From the NCBI RefSeq assembly GCF_001613305.1, contig NZ_BDCC01000036.1:1-32790 (forward strand): a DNA stretch of 32,790 bases. The letters are read 5' to 3'. The notes under the pieces are model-generated. The model was given only the letters and a program-made list of their open reading frames with translations. It was not told where the DNA came from and ran no database searches. How positions within the stretch are numbered: the first letter of the stretch is position 1; each line of letters begins with the position of its first letter. This DNA comes from Nocardia vaccinii NBRC 15922 (lineage in GTDB: Bacteria > Actinomycetota > Actinomycetes > Mycobacteriales > Mycobacteriaceae). The translations under genes were made by a program, and so were the position numbers. This document shows positions 9,028 through 17,250 of the stretch, piece by piece.

Positions 9028-9232
9028 GGGATTCCCCTCGTCGGCCGGGCATCGGCCGGTAGCTGCCTGCGCCCGTCACCGGGCCCGCAAGTCGTCGCAG
9101 ATTACTCGATCATGCCCATGCGCCGATGTAATAGGCACTTCGGGCGATTCGCCGAATTCCCCGGCGACGCCTCCGTGACTGTTTTCCGATCACCTTGTCG
9201 CAGAGCGTAATTCGCCCGGCGACTCCTGTCGC

Positions 9233-9883
9233 CTAACGACCGCGCACGAGGTATTTCCGCGGGGCGCCCGGTCGGCCGCGCACGACCGAGCGCAGCTCAC
9301 CACCCGAACACACCTCACGCCGATACAACGTCAGCAGATCCGCCTCTGCCGGGAGCGCCGCCACAACACCGGTGTGCAACCGATCCACGGCCACGTACAT
9401 CGTGAAGGACTGCTCGTGTTCGATAATGCCGAAACCGAAACAGTCCCAATGCAATGCGTCCGGAATCCCGGTCCGCACGATCTCTCCGATCGAGGTACCG
9501 TCGATGACGTCCTCGCGCACCCTGGCGACCAGCTCCACCTCGTCGGGCGAGAGCATATGACGTACCACTCGGCCATCCGGCTCGACGGCGAACCAGCTCC
9601 GGAATACGTCGTGGCACCGCACCAATTCGGTGATCGCCCGCGTCACCGCGGCGATCACCGGGCGACCGGCCACATCGAACTCCAGAACGTACAGCCGCGC
9701 CGGGCGGCAATCGGTTCCCGCCAGGCGGTGGACAGCGCGCATGTACCGCTGCTGCCAACCGGACACGGGCATCGCGCAGGCGGGCGTCTCCAACATCGCT
9801 ACCCGCGCCGACGGCAATACCGTCCAAGTGATCAGCCGCCCGGACCGCGGCCGCCACGCGTCGAACCATCCGAGATCAACCAC
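9233..9883 (-). CDS. Truncated PapA/condensation-domain-like protein, probably inactive
   Basis: A 216-residue protein starting with GTG at 9883. Its N-terminus (RPRSGRLITW, then a PVSGWQQRYMRAVHRL helix) resembles the start of mycobacterial PapA-type acyltransferases and NRPS condensation domains. LVRCHDVFRSWF matches the region where these have L(V)xRHDxLRTxF. Full-length relatives are about 450 residues; this one ends soon after the place of the catalytic HxxxD motif. That place reads DRLHTG where a typical DHLHTD would supply His and Asp, so both catalytic residues appear replaced. No continuation is visible in the next 200 bp. It may be a decaying remnant or a single-domain protein with a binding role. 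The family call is tentative. Confidence 0.45.
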   Translation of the reverse strand: MVDLGWFDAWRPRSGRLITWTVLPSARVAMLETPACAMPVSGWQQRYMRAVHRLAGTDCRPARLYVLEFDVAGRPVIAAVTRAITELVRCHDVFRSWFAVEPDGRVVRHMLSPDEVELVARVREDVIDGTSIGEIVRTGIPDALHWDCFGFGIIEHEQSFTMYVAVDRLHTGVVAALPAEADLLTLYRREVCSGGELRSVVRGRPGAPRKYLVRGR

Positions 9884-10062
9884 CGGTACCCCATCTCACG
9901 GACAACCACAGGCTTCGTTGCCCGTGCCTACCACGCCAAAATACGGCAGCAATCAATTCGCTATCCAGCCGTCACCGAGAACTCTGTGACCGACACCAAG
10001 GATCCGCACGTCCGCTCGAGGCGGATGCCAAATCTCCGCATCGCACCAGCGTGCGCGTGGTA

Positions 10063-10692
10063 TCAGGGCCTACCACCGTGCCGTTCGGCCTCGGCCCACG
10101 CGGCGATCATCTCCGCGGTCATCGCAATCGCCTCACGGCGCTCCTCGCCGCTCACCTCCAGCGCCGAGGCCCGCAGCACCGCCGCGAATCCGGTATTGAT
10201 CAATACGAAGGCCATCACGTCGTAGCGGTGATCATCGCCAGGTCCGAGCATCTGGATCACGATCACCTTGGCAAGCAGTCGCAGCCGCGGCTCGAACTCC
10301 GGAATACCGCTGCTGTAGAACTGCACGCCGGCCGCCAGCGCGCGCACCAGCGAGGCCTTGGCCGCGAGCTCATCGCTCACCGCCTCCAGGACCGAGGTGA
10401 TCTGCTCCAGGATGGGCCTGTCCCCCAGCCCGAAAACCCGCTCGGTGAGCCGCTGTTCGACACTTTCCAGCAGTCGCGCGAGCAACTCCTCGACCATGAC
10501 CGAACGATCCGCGAAATACCGGTACACCGTGCCGATGCTGACTCCGGCCTCTGCCGCGATCCGGTTCGTCGAGGTGTTCGCGATACCCCGCTCCCCGAAC
10601 AATCGCGCGGCGGTATCGAGAAGATGCTCCCGCGTCGCCACCGCCCGCTCCTGCGAAGGGCGCCGACGCTGCACCGTCGCCTTCGGCGGCAT
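10063..10692 (-). CDS. TetR-family transcriptional regulator
   Basis: A 209-residue regulator. The N-terminal helix-turn-helix spans about residues 22-66: ATREHLLDTAARLFGERG, then TNRIAAEAGVSIGTVYRYFADR. The C-terminal about 140 residues are the ligand-binding and dimer domain. The ATG at 10692 is preceded by GGGGAGGAG at good spacing; an in-frame upstream start (10722) adds a basic tail without a better ribosome site. Targets are not evident. It neither overlaps nor closely follows another gene, and the adjacent PapA-like gene ends of both units are about 180 bp apart. It could control itself or the msr genes upstream. Confidence 0.9.
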   Translation of the reverse strand: MPPKATVQRRRPSQERAVATREHLLDTAARLFGERGIANTSTNRIAAEAGVSIGTVYRYFADRSVMVEELLARLLESVEQRLTERVFGLGDRPILEQITSVLEAVSDELAAKASLVRALAAGVQFYSSGIPEFEPRLRLLAKVIVIQMLGPGDDHRYDVMAFVLINTGFAAVLRASALEVSGEERREAIAMTAEMIAAWAEAERHGGRP

Positions 10693-11153
10693 CGCCCACT
10701 CCTCCCCGCATCCTGCCCGCATCGGCCAACCCGAGCGCGATCGAGTTTAACGCGACCGTTCCCGCGCCCCGGAACATCCCGGAATCCCCTTGGAGCGCAA
10801 CCGTATCGCGCCTCTCCCACCGGATCTCAGCGGTCCGCTCGCCTGCTCGATGCCAGGTGATTCGGTATTCGAGGAGTTGTCGTGCGGACCGGAGTCGTGG
10901 TTGTTTGGAACATACGCGCCTGACATATTCCAATGCGCATATGCCAATTTCACTGTTTCCAGTTGGTCACCGATAGGAACGCCCTGGTGAGCGATACCCC
11001 AGCGCCGGGTCCACCGACACCTACCCCGAGGCCGAACCACCACGTTGCGACCACACACCGGGCGATTAATGACCGAAGTATGACGTCCCCCGACGCCGGG
11101 ATTTTCCGACCCGGCACACACGTTGAAGAGGTAGTCGACAACGAGGAGGTCAT
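10693..11153. other. Non-coding region upstream of msrB and the TetR gene
   Basis: About 460 bp between divergent genes. No coding frame with a ribosome site or family similarity was seen; the long minus-strand frame across 10747-11160 is judged spurious. The stretch around 10900-10950 is AT-richer than its surroundings and contains an inverted repeat listed separately, plus the palindrome GCATATGC at 10937-10944. Confidence 0.5.
10905..10933. promoter_or_regulatory. Inverted repeat, possible operator
   Basis: TTGGAACAT (10905-10913) and ATATTCCAA (10925-10933) form an imperfect inverted repeat with 8 of 9 positions paired and an 11-bp spacer. It lies in an AT-rich patch between the TetR gene and msrB. 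The size fits a dimeric regulator; which one is not known. Confidence 0.35.
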
Positions 11154-11609
11154 GTGGCACAGGACTACAACCGCAACCCTGCGGCCGTCGCGGCGCTCAC
11201 GCCCGAGCAGTACCACGTCACCCAGGAGAACGGAACCGAACGAGCCTTCACCGGCGAGTACTGGGACCACCACGAGCCGGGCATCTACGTCGACGTCGTG
11301 TCGGGTGAGCCGCTGTTCACCTCGCTGGACAAATTCGACAGCGGCTGCGGCTGGCCGAGTTTCACCAAGCCGGTCAGCGCGGATGCCGTGGTCGACGCGC
11401 GGGATTCGAGTCATGGGATGATCCGCACCGAGATCCGCTCGGTTTTCGGCAACAGTCATCTCGGGCATGTGTTCACCGACGGTCCCCGCGAGGCGGGCGG
11501 CCTGCGGTACTGCATCAATTCCGCGGCACTGCGATTCATCCACCTCGACGACCTCGAGGCGGAGGGTTACGGTCCGTACAAGACCCTGTTCACGAAGGAG
11601 CAAGTGTGA
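11154..11609 (+). CDS. msrB: Peptide-methionine (R)-S-oxide reductase MsrB
   Basis: A 151-residue enzyme that reduces methionine-R-sulfoxide in oxidised proteins, using a thioredoxin-type donor. The catalytic Cys is in GGLRYCINS (about residue 120), and the SGCGWPSF block holds a candidate resolving Cys near residue 65. HLGHVF and LRFIH are also typical. The two CxxC pairs that bind zinc in many MsrB proteins are absent, so this is the zinc-free type. The GTG start at 11154 follows GAGGAGG; the ATG at 11152 is out of frame. The 3' end overlaps msrA by 4 bp (GTGA), so the two are co-translated. Confidence 0.95.
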   Translation: MAQDYNRNPAAVAALTPEQYHVTQENGTERAFTGEYWDHHEPGIYVDVVSGEPLFTSLDKFDSGCGWPSFTKPVSADAVVDARDSSHGMIRTEIRSVFGNSHLGHVFTDGPREAGGLRYCINSAALRFIHLDDLEAEGYGPYKTLFTKEQV

Positions 11610-12121
11610 CCGACACGAAGATCGCGATCCTGGCCGGCGGATGCTTCTGGGGCATGCAGGATCTGATCCGCAAGCAGCCCGGAGTGCTCTCGACGCGGGT
11701 CGGCTACACCGGCGGGCGCAACGACAACCCCACCTACCGCAATCACCCGGGTCACGCCGAGGCGGTGGAAATCGTCTACGATCCGGCGCTGACCGATTAC
11801 CGGGCGCTGCTGGAGTTCTTCTTCCAGATCCACGATCCGAGCACCAAGGACCGGCAGGGCAACGACGTCGGCTCGAGCTATCGATCGGCCATCTTCTACC
11901 TCGACGAGGATCAGAAGCGAGTCGCACTGGACACCATCGCCGACGTCGACGCCTCGGGCCTGTGGCCGGGCAAGGTCGTCACCGAGGTGACCCCGGCCGT
12001 GCCGTTCTGGCAGGCCGAGCCCGAGCATCAGGACTATCTGCTGCGTTACCCGGACGGCTACACCTGCCACTTCCCGCGTCCGGGGTGGAAGCTGCCCAAG
12101 CGCCAGGCAGCCACGCAGTAG
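11606..12121 (+). CDS. msrA: Peptide-methionine (S)-S-oxide reductase MsrA
   Basis: A 171-residue enzyme reducing methionine-S-sulfoxide, complementary to MsrB. The catalytic motif GGCFWG (Cys about residue 13) sits at the N-terminus, followed by GVLSTRVGYTGG, the YRNHPGHAEAVEIVYDP block and FFFQIHDPST. The start is GTG at 11606, overlapping the TGA of msrB. The pair forms a two-gene operon closed by a strong hairpin terminator 20 bp downstream, consistent with a stand-alone oxidative-damage repair unit. Confidence 0.96.
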   Translation: MTDTKIAILAGGCFWGMQDLIRKQPGVLSTRVGYTGGRNDNPTYRNHPGHAEAVEIVYDPALTDYRALLEFFFQIHDPSTKDRQGNDVGSSYRSAIFYLDEDQKRVALDTIADVDASGLWPGKVVTEVTPAVPFWQAEPEHQDYLLRYPDGYTCHFPRPGWKLPKRQAATQ

Positions 12122-12140
12122 AACCTCGATCCGCCGGACG

Positions 12141-12168
12141 CCGTGGGGGCCGCTCCCCCACGGCTTTT
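12141..12168 (+). terminator. Rho-independent terminator after msrA
   Basis: A perfect 9-bp stem, CCGTGGGGG (12141-12149) with CCCCCACGG (12155-12163), has a 5-nt loop and is followed by TTTT (12165-12168). It lies 20 bp after the msrA stop and isolates msrBA from the aldehyde dehydrogenase gene. Confidence 0.85.
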
Positions 12169-12254
12169 CCCGCACAGTGGTCCGAGTCTTGTTGCGCGCA
12201 GATGGGCGTAGTACCTTCCAGACAGGTGTCCACCAGCTCATCGAGGAGAAGACC

Positions 12255-13790
12255 ATGGCCATCGTTCGCACCCTGCCATCGGCCGACGGCGAACGCCGCC
12301 GATTGGCCCTGGACAGCCCGGTGGATCGCCGGTCCATCGGAGAACTCGAGGTCGAAGACAGTACCGAGGTGGGCGCCGCCGTCGCCCGCGCTCGCGCCGC
12401 GCAACCGGCTTGGGCCGCGCGGAGCATCGCCGAACGCGCCGACATCCTGCGCGCCGCGGTGGGCGTCATCGTGCGGCGGCGCGCGGAGATCGCCGCGACG
12501 GTCCGCGAGGAAACCGGTAAACCCGAGGCCGAGGCGCTGGGCGTGGAAATCGTCCCGGCCTGCGATTTCCTCAACTATTGGAGTGGGCGCGCCCGCAAGG
12601 ATCTGCGCTCGCACGCCCAGAAGCTGCACGGCTATCTGAAGCCGTTCAAGAAGCTGTTCATCCAATATCAGCCGCTCGGCGTGGTCGGAGTCATCACACC
12701 CTGGAACGCGCCGTTCGTGCTGTCGCTCAATCCGGTCGTGCAGGCGCTGCTGGCGGGCAACACGGTGGTGTTCAAACCCTCCGAGGTGACGCCGCGCTCG
12801 GGCGAGTGGGTGGCGCGAGTGCTGCACGAGGCGGGCGTTCCCGAGGATGTCGTGCAGGTCCTGCGCGGTGACGGCGAAACCGGCGCCGCGCTGGTCGCCT
12901 CGGCGATCGACAAGGTCTGCTTCACCGGCAGCGTCGCCACCGGCCGCAAGATCGCCGCGGCCTGCGCCGAACGCCTGTTGCCCTGCACCCTCGAACTCGG
13001 CGGTAAGGACGCCATGATCGTATGCGCCGACGCCGATCTCGAGCGCGCAGCGGCGGGCGCGGTCTATCTGTCGATGTTCAACACCGGCCAGGTCTGTATG
13101 AGCGTCGAGCGGATCTACGTGGTCGACAGCGTCGCGGACGAATTCATCCGGCTGGTCACCCAGAAGGCCACGGAGATCACCTACGGGCCGGGCGATACCG
13201 ATATGGGCCCGCTGTTCTGGGATCGGCAGATGGACATCGTCACCCGGCATATCGAGGATGCCAAGGAAAAGGGCGCGCAGGTCGTGGTCGGCGGTGCGCG
13301 CGGGGACGGAGACGGGCTCTATTTCCAGCCCACGCTGGTCCTGGGCGCGCACCACGACATGCAGTTGATGACCGAGGAGACATTCGGCCCGATCGCGGCC
13401 GTCATGCGGGTTCGCGACGAGGACGAGGCCATCCGCTTGGCCAACGAGTGCAAGTACGGGTTGAGCGGATCGGTCTTCACCAAGGACGCCGCCAAGGCCC
13501 GCCGCATCGCCGCCCAGCTGACCACGGGGTCCGTGGTGCACAACGACGCCGCGGTCATCTACGGGGTCCCGGAGGCGCCCTTCGGAGGGCGCAAGGACAG
13601 CGGTTTGGGACACGTCAACGGCACCGACGCGTTGCGGAGTTTCGCCCACGCCCAGCCGGTGCTCGTGGACCGGTGGCAGCCGAAGCGCGAGAGCATCTGG
13701 TATCCCTACTCGGAGAAGACGATTCAGAATCTCGACGGGCTGATCCGGTACGGCTTCGGCAACCGGGTGCTGCGCCGTCTACTGTCCTGA
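12255..13790 (+). CDS. NAD(P)-dependent aldehyde dehydrogenase
   Basis: A 511-residue ALDH-superfamily enzyme oxidising an aldehyde to the acid. The oxyanion Asn is in TPWNAPF (about N151), the cofactor-binding loop in FTGSVATGR (223-), the general-base Glu in LELGGKD (about E257), and the catalytic Cys in NTGQVCMSVERIY (about C291). EETFGPI and PFGGRKDSGLG are further family blocks. The C-terminal tail of about 50 residues after HAQPVLVDRW is longer than in many relatives and ends in a basic segment (RYGFGNRVLRRLL). The ATG at 12255 follows AGGAG. The substrate is unknown. It stands alone after the msrA terminator. Confidence 0.92.
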   Translation: MAIVRTLPSADGERRRLALDSPVDRRSIGELEVEDSTEVGAAVARARAAQPAWAARSIAERADILRAAVGVIVRRRAEIAATVREETGKPEAEALGVEIVPACDFLNYWSGRARKDLRSHAQKLHGYLKPFKKLFIQYQPLGVVGVITPWNAPFVLSLNPVVQALLAGNTVVFKPSEVTPRSGEWVARVLHEAGVPEDVVQVLRGDGETGAALVASAIDKVCFTGSVATGRKIAAACAERLLPCTLELGGKDAMIVCADADLERAAAGAVYLSMFNTGQVCMSVERIYVVDSVADEFIRLVTQKATEITYGPGDTDMGPLFWDRQMDIVTRHIEDAKEKGAQVVVGGARGDGDGLYFQPTLVLGAHHDMQLMTEETFGPIAAVMRVRDEDEAIRLANECKYGLSGSVFTKDAAKARRIAAQLTTGSVVHNDAAVIYGVPEAPFGGRKDSGLGHVNGTDALRSFAHAQPVLVDRWQPKRESIWYPYSEKTIQNLDGLIRYGFGNRVLRRLLS

Positions 13791-13842
13791 GCGCGATCGG
13801 CGTTCCGCACCGGAGGCGACGGATCGGCCCCGTCCACGGCAA

Positions 13843-13879
13843 GCTCACGGCGGGCTCACAGGTAGCTGTGGGCTCCGCC
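13843..13879 (+). promoter_or_regulatory. GCTCAC direct repeats and hairpin just upstream of the glycosyltransferase gene
   Basis: GCTCAC[G/A]G occurs at 13843-13850 and 13854-13861, an 11-bp period. The second copy is also the left half of an imperfect hairpin: GGCGG..CACAG (13849-13861) and CTGTG..CCGCC (13866-13879) around GTAG. Direct repeats one helical turn apart are typical of OmpR-type response-regulator sites. The hairpin may instead end transcription from the aldehyde dehydrogenase gene, though it lacks a T-run. Confidence 0.35.
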
Positions 13880-13886
13880 GGGCTCA

Positions 13887-15953
13887 ATGGTTGACGTGAC
13901 GACATCGGTCCTGGACACCTCATCGGAGGTCCCGCCGCGTTCCGCGGCTCCCGCATCGGCCCGCGGATACGGCGGCAGAGCCGTCGAACGTGCCGGCCTG
14001 GCCGCGCTCCTGATCTCGACGGCGGTGCTCTACCTGTGGAATATCACCGTCAACGGGATGGGCAACCAGTTCTACGCCGGGGCCGCCTGGGCCGGCTCCG
14101 AGAACTGGGAGGCGCTGCTGTTCGGGTCGCTGGACCCGGCCAACTTCATCACCGTCGACAAACCGCCCGTCTCGCAGTGGGTGATGGGCCTGTCCGGACG
14201 CATCTTCGGATTCTCCAGCGCGAGCATGCTGATCCCGCAGGCGCTGATGGCCGTAGCGGCGGTGGCCCTGCTCTACGGCGCGGTCCGGCGAGTGAGCGAC
14301 AGCCACTACTCCGGGCTGCTCGCGGGTGCGGCGCTGGCGCTCACACCGGTCGCGGCGCTGATGTTCCGCTTCGACAACCCGGACGCGGCCATGGTCCTGC
14401 TCATGATGGCCGCCGCCTACGCGACCGTGCGGGCGTTGCCGCGCGCCTCGACGTTGTGGATCGTACTTGCCGGTGTGGCACTGGGTTTCGCGTTCCTGGC
14501 GAAGATGCTCGAGGGCCTGATGGTGCTGCCCGCGCTGGGGCTGGCCTATCTGATCGCCGCACCCAATCCGGTCCGCACCCGCATCCTGCAACTGTTCGCC
14601 GCGCTGGCCGCACTGCTGGTCGCCAGCGGCTGGTATGTGCTGGTGACGTTGTGGTGGCCCGCGTCGAGCCGGCCGTATCTGGCCGGGTCGACCGACAACA
14701 ACTTCATGAACCTGGTGCTGGGCTACAACGGATTCGCTCGCGTCCTGGGCCGCAACCACGGCGGCGGTGGCGGTGGCCGCACCCCGACGCCCGCGACGCG
14801 CGATGCCGCCCAGTCCGCCGCGCACATGCCCTCGGGCCGTCCCGGATTCGGCGGCTTCGGCGGACAGGTTCGTGGCGTGGAACGCCTGTTCAGTGGCGAG
14901 TTCGGCTTCGAGATCGGCTGGCTGCTGCCCGCCGCGTTGCTCGCCTTCGTGCTGGTGCTCATCTCGCGCGGCCGGGCTCCGCGCACCGACCCGATGCGTG
15001 CGGCCGCCATCGTCTTCGGTGGATGGCTGATCATCGACGGCGGTGTGCTCAGCTATATGAACGGGATGGTCCACCCCTACTACTGCCTGTCGATCGCGCC
15101 CGCGGTGGCCGGAATGTTCGCGCTCGGCGTCCGGGAGATGTGGACCCAGCGCGAGACGCACTTCGGGCGGCTCGGCGCGGCCGCGCTGCTCGCGGTCACC
15201 GGAGTGTGGAGTTTCGTTCTGCTGCAACGCAACAGCGCGTGGTACCCGGAGCTGCGCTGGGCGATCCTGATCGTGACGATCCTGGCGGCGGTGCTGGTGG
15301 CGGTCCCGTGGGCGCATCGCGCCCACCGCGGGCTCGCTGCCGCGATGCTGACGGTGGGCCTCCTGGGCGGGCTGTCGGGCGCGGCGGCCTACACGGTGGC
15401 CACCGTCGCGACCGCGCACTCCGGCGGCGGGCCGACGGTGGGGCCGGCCCAGGCGGACGGTCGTGGCGGGCGGGGGCCGGAGGGCCAAGCGAATCCGCAG
15501 CTCACCGCGCTGTTGCAGCAGAAGAATTCGACGTGGGCAGCCGCGGTCAACGGTTCGTCCAGTGCGGCCGGGCTGGAATTGCAGAGCGGTGCGGCCGTGA
15601 TGGCGATCGGCGGATTCTCCGGTAACGATCCGACCCCGACGCTCGCCGAATTCCAGGCCGATGTGAAGGCGGGCAAGATCGGCTATTACGTCGTGCAGTC
15701 CAACGGTCGCGGTCGAGGCGGCGCTCCCGGCATCGATGCACGCGCCGCCGCGACCGACACGTCCGGCAGGTCCGCGACCGACGGCGCCCGGACGCAACGG
15801 TCGCTGACCGAGGAGTCAGCTCAGATGCCCGGTGCCGCAGGCGGTTTCGGCCGCAATCAGCACACCGACATCAGCGACTGGGTCGCCGCTACGTTCACCC
15901 CGAAGCAGGTCGGCAACGCTAAGGTCTACGACCTCAGCGGATACAACGGCTGA
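13887..15953 (+). CDS. GT39-family membrane glycosyltransferase (ArnT/PMT-like)
   Basis: A 688-residue polytopic membrane protein of the GT-C fold. The first extracytoplasmic loop after TM1 has NQFYAGAAWAGSENWEALLFG and the conserved DKPP motif (FITVDKPPVSQWV), as in lipid-sugar-dependent transferases. About 11-13 hydrophobic helices follow. A Gly-rich linker (GGGGGGRTPTP) interrupts the middle. A soluble C-terminal domain (about residues 530-688) is exported, judging by topology, and contains a Gly/Arg-rich low-complexity stretch. Relatives use polyprenyl-phosphate sugars to glycosylate envelope lipids, glycans or proteins; donor and acceptor here are unknown. The ATG at 13887 lacks a clear ribosome site. 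The gene ends at a hairpin terminator. Confidence 0.85.
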   Translation: MVDVTTSVLDTSSEVPPRSAAPASARGYGGRAVERAGLAALLISTAVLYLWNITVNGMGNQFYAGAAWAGSENWEALLFGSLDPANFITVDKPPVSQWVMGLSGRIFGFSSASMLIPQALMAVAAVALLYGAVRRVSDSHYSGLLAGAALALTPVAALMFRFDNPDAAMVLLMMAAAYATVRALPRASTLWIVLAGVALGFAFLAKMLEGLMVLPALGLAYLIAAPNPVRTRILQLFAALAALLVASGWYVLVTLWWPASSRPYLAGSTDNNFMNLVLGYNGFARVLGRNHGGGGGGRTPTPATRDAAQSAAHMPSGRPGFGGFGGQVRGVERLFSGEFGFEIGWLLPAALLAFVLVLISRGRAPRTDPMRAAAIVFGGWLIIDGGVLSYMNGMVHPYYCLSIAPAVAGMFALGVREMWTQRETHFGRLGAAALLAVTGVWSFVLLQRNSAWYPELRWAILIVTILAAVLVAVPWAHRAHRGLAAAMLTVGLLGGLSGAAAYTVATVATAHSGGGPTVGPAQADGRGGRGPEGQANPQLTALLQQKNSTWAAAVNGSSSAAGLELQSGAAVMAIGGFSGNDPTPTLAEFQADVKAGKIGYYVVQSNGRGRGGAPGIDARAAATDTSGRSATDGARTQRSLTEESAQMPGAAGGFGRNQHTDISDWVAATFTPKQVGNAKVYDLSGYNG

Positions 15954-15965
15954 CCATCCGGGTGA

Positions 15966-16009
15966 AAAAGCCCGGCATGCAATCCTTCTCGATGCGTGCC
16001 GGGCCTTTT
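15966..16009. terminator. Hairpin terminator between convergent genes, possibly bidirectional
   Basis: GCCCGGCATGCA (15970-15981) pairs with TGCGTGCCGGGC (15993-16004), with one G-T wobble and an 11-nt loop. It is flanked by AAAAA on the left and TTTT (16006-16009) on the right. With T-runs on both strands it can stop the glycosyltransferase transcript and transcripts from the convergent methyltransferase. Confidence 0.85.
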
Positions 16010-16156
16010 CCGGTGCTACACAACATGTCCCGCCCGCGCACCGAACGCCCTCACCTCACCCACGCCGGATGCAAGGCCACTCGGCCCTGACCAGCACCCC
16101 CAAGGTCGCGCACCCGACCCATCCACTTTCAACGATGTGCCCCAACGGATTTCGGC

Positions 16157-16984
16157 TCATCTCTTGCGGCCGACCGCAGCATAACCCGCCGCCACGGGCT
16201 CGGGCACACCGGAAATCAAGCGAGGCACCTGCGGCTCGACGCCGTCCGGGAACCAACGTTCGATGGCGACGATGCCGGGATCCAGAACGTCGAGATCCCG
16301 GAAGAAGCGGTGCACGCCGTCGTAGTCGCGCGCCTCCATCGCTATCCCGCTCGCCTGGTACGCCTGCACCGTGCCCGCCACCATCTGCGGATCGAAATCG
16401 GTGGTGAGATGGGTCATTACGAGATACGAGCCAGAGGCCAGCGGTGCGAGCAGGGCTTCGACGATCTCGTAGATCCGCTCGCCCGGCACGAAATGGCACA
16501 GCGCGATCAGGCTCAGGGCGACCGGCTCGTCGAAATTCAGGGTCTGTCGGACCTCGGGCGCGCCGAGGATCCGCTCCGGTTCGGTGACGTCGGCCGCCAC
16601 ATAGCGGGTCCGCCCCTCGGGCCGCCCGACCAGCAGCGCCCGGGCGTGCGCGAGCACCAGCGGATCGTTGTCGACGTAGACCACCCGGGCGTCGGGTGTG
16701 CTCTCCTGCGCGGCCTGATGCAGATTCGGCACGGTCGGAATGCCGGTCCCGATGTCGAGGAACTGCCGCACACCGAGATCGGCGGCCAGATGACGCACCG
16801 CACGGACCATGAACTGGCGGTTGCCCCGGGCGACCGCGCGCACCGAGGGAATCGCCTGCTCGATCTTCTCGGCCGCCGCGCGATCGGCGGCGTAATTGTC
16901 CTGGCCGCCCAGAAAGTAGTCGTAGATCCGGGCACTGTGGGGTTGATCCTGCTGGAGATCCACCCGCCCGTCCGCGTGCGGCAC
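16157..16984 (-). CDS. SAM-dependent methyltransferase of the actinobacterial DUF574 family
   Basis: A 275-residue S-adenosyl-methionine methyltransferase-fold protein. The signature ARIYDYFLGGQDNYAADRAAAEKI near the N-terminus is characteristic of a family expanded in Streptomyces, Nocardia and relatives. The SAM-binding motif is FLDIGTGIPT, followed by VVYVDNDPLVLAHAR (acidic residue for the ribose) and YVAADVTEP. Targets of this family are not known. The GTG at 16984 is chosen because GGGAGGAGG precedes it at ideal spacing; the longer frame to a GTG at 17032 would place that ribosome site inside the gene. It is monocistronic and convergent to the glycosyltransferase gene. Confidence 0.9.
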   Translation of the reverse strand: MPHADGRVDLQQDQPHSARIYDYFLGGQDNYAADRAAAEKIEQAIPSVRAVARGNRQFMVRAVRHLAADLGVRQFLDIGTGIPTVPNLHQAAQESTPDARVVYVDNDPLVLAHARALLVGRPEGRTRYVAADVTEPERILGAPEVRQTLNFDEPVALSLIALCHFVPGERIYEIVEALLAPLASGSYLVMTHLTTDFDPQMVAGTVQAYQASGIAMEARDYDGVHRFFRDLDVLDPGIVAIERWFPDGVEPQVPRLISGVPEPVAAGYAAVGRKR

Positions 16985-17115
16985 GGTCCTCCTCCCATCG
17001 AACGATTCGCCTATGGTTGAGGAGTTAACCACCCCGTGGCCCGCAGCACATCACGACCGGGGCACATTCCCCGGCCGATCCGACGCCGATTCGCCGCGGA
17101 CCGCGCACAACTCGG

Positions 17116-17250
17116 CTATTGCACGGTGTAGCCGCCGTCAACCAGGTGATAGCTATTGGTGATGGGGATGGCCGCATCGCCGGCCGGGAATGCTCATGTC
17201 CGCCGGGCGGTCCGGACCATGTCCCGCCGCTGTGGAAAAGTCGATGCCAT
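17116..17250 (-). pseudogene. Remnant of a short-chain dehydrogenase/reductase C-terminus
   Basis: On the minus strand, the last 25 codons before the TAG at 17116-17118 read AFPAGDAA..., ending SYHLVDGGYTVQ. This is the classic SDR C-terminus (FLASDxA...G.xxVDGGYTxQ). Just upstream, in another frame, RPADMS (around 17192-17206) matches the xPEDMA block that normally comes about ten residues earlier. An in-frame TGA at 17194-17196 and the frame change show the gene is dead. The rest of the roughly 250-codon gene is missing, replaced by the opposite-strand enoyl-CoA hydratase-like gene whose start region abuts or overlaps the remnant. Confidence 0.6.

Noticed and set aside
7079..9079. One 666-codon frame joining the ATPase to the upstream permease region
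   Set aside because: The upstream third is an out-of-frame reading of the permease gene; the ATPase has its own ATG at 8386 overlapping the permease stop.
10747..11160. Minus-strand 137-codon frame in the msrB upstream gap
   Set aside because: No ribosome site, low-complexity mixed composition, and it overlaps the inverted repeat and msrB start; treated as non-coding.
11979..13649. 556-codon open frame antisense to the aldehyde dehydrogenase gene
   Set aside because: The opposite strand encodes a complete ALDH with all catalytic residues.
13920..15797. 625-codon open frame antisense to the glycosyltransferase gene
   Set aside because: Composition is Arg/Gly/His-rich shadow sequence without motifs; the plus-strand protein has membrane helices and a DKPP motif.
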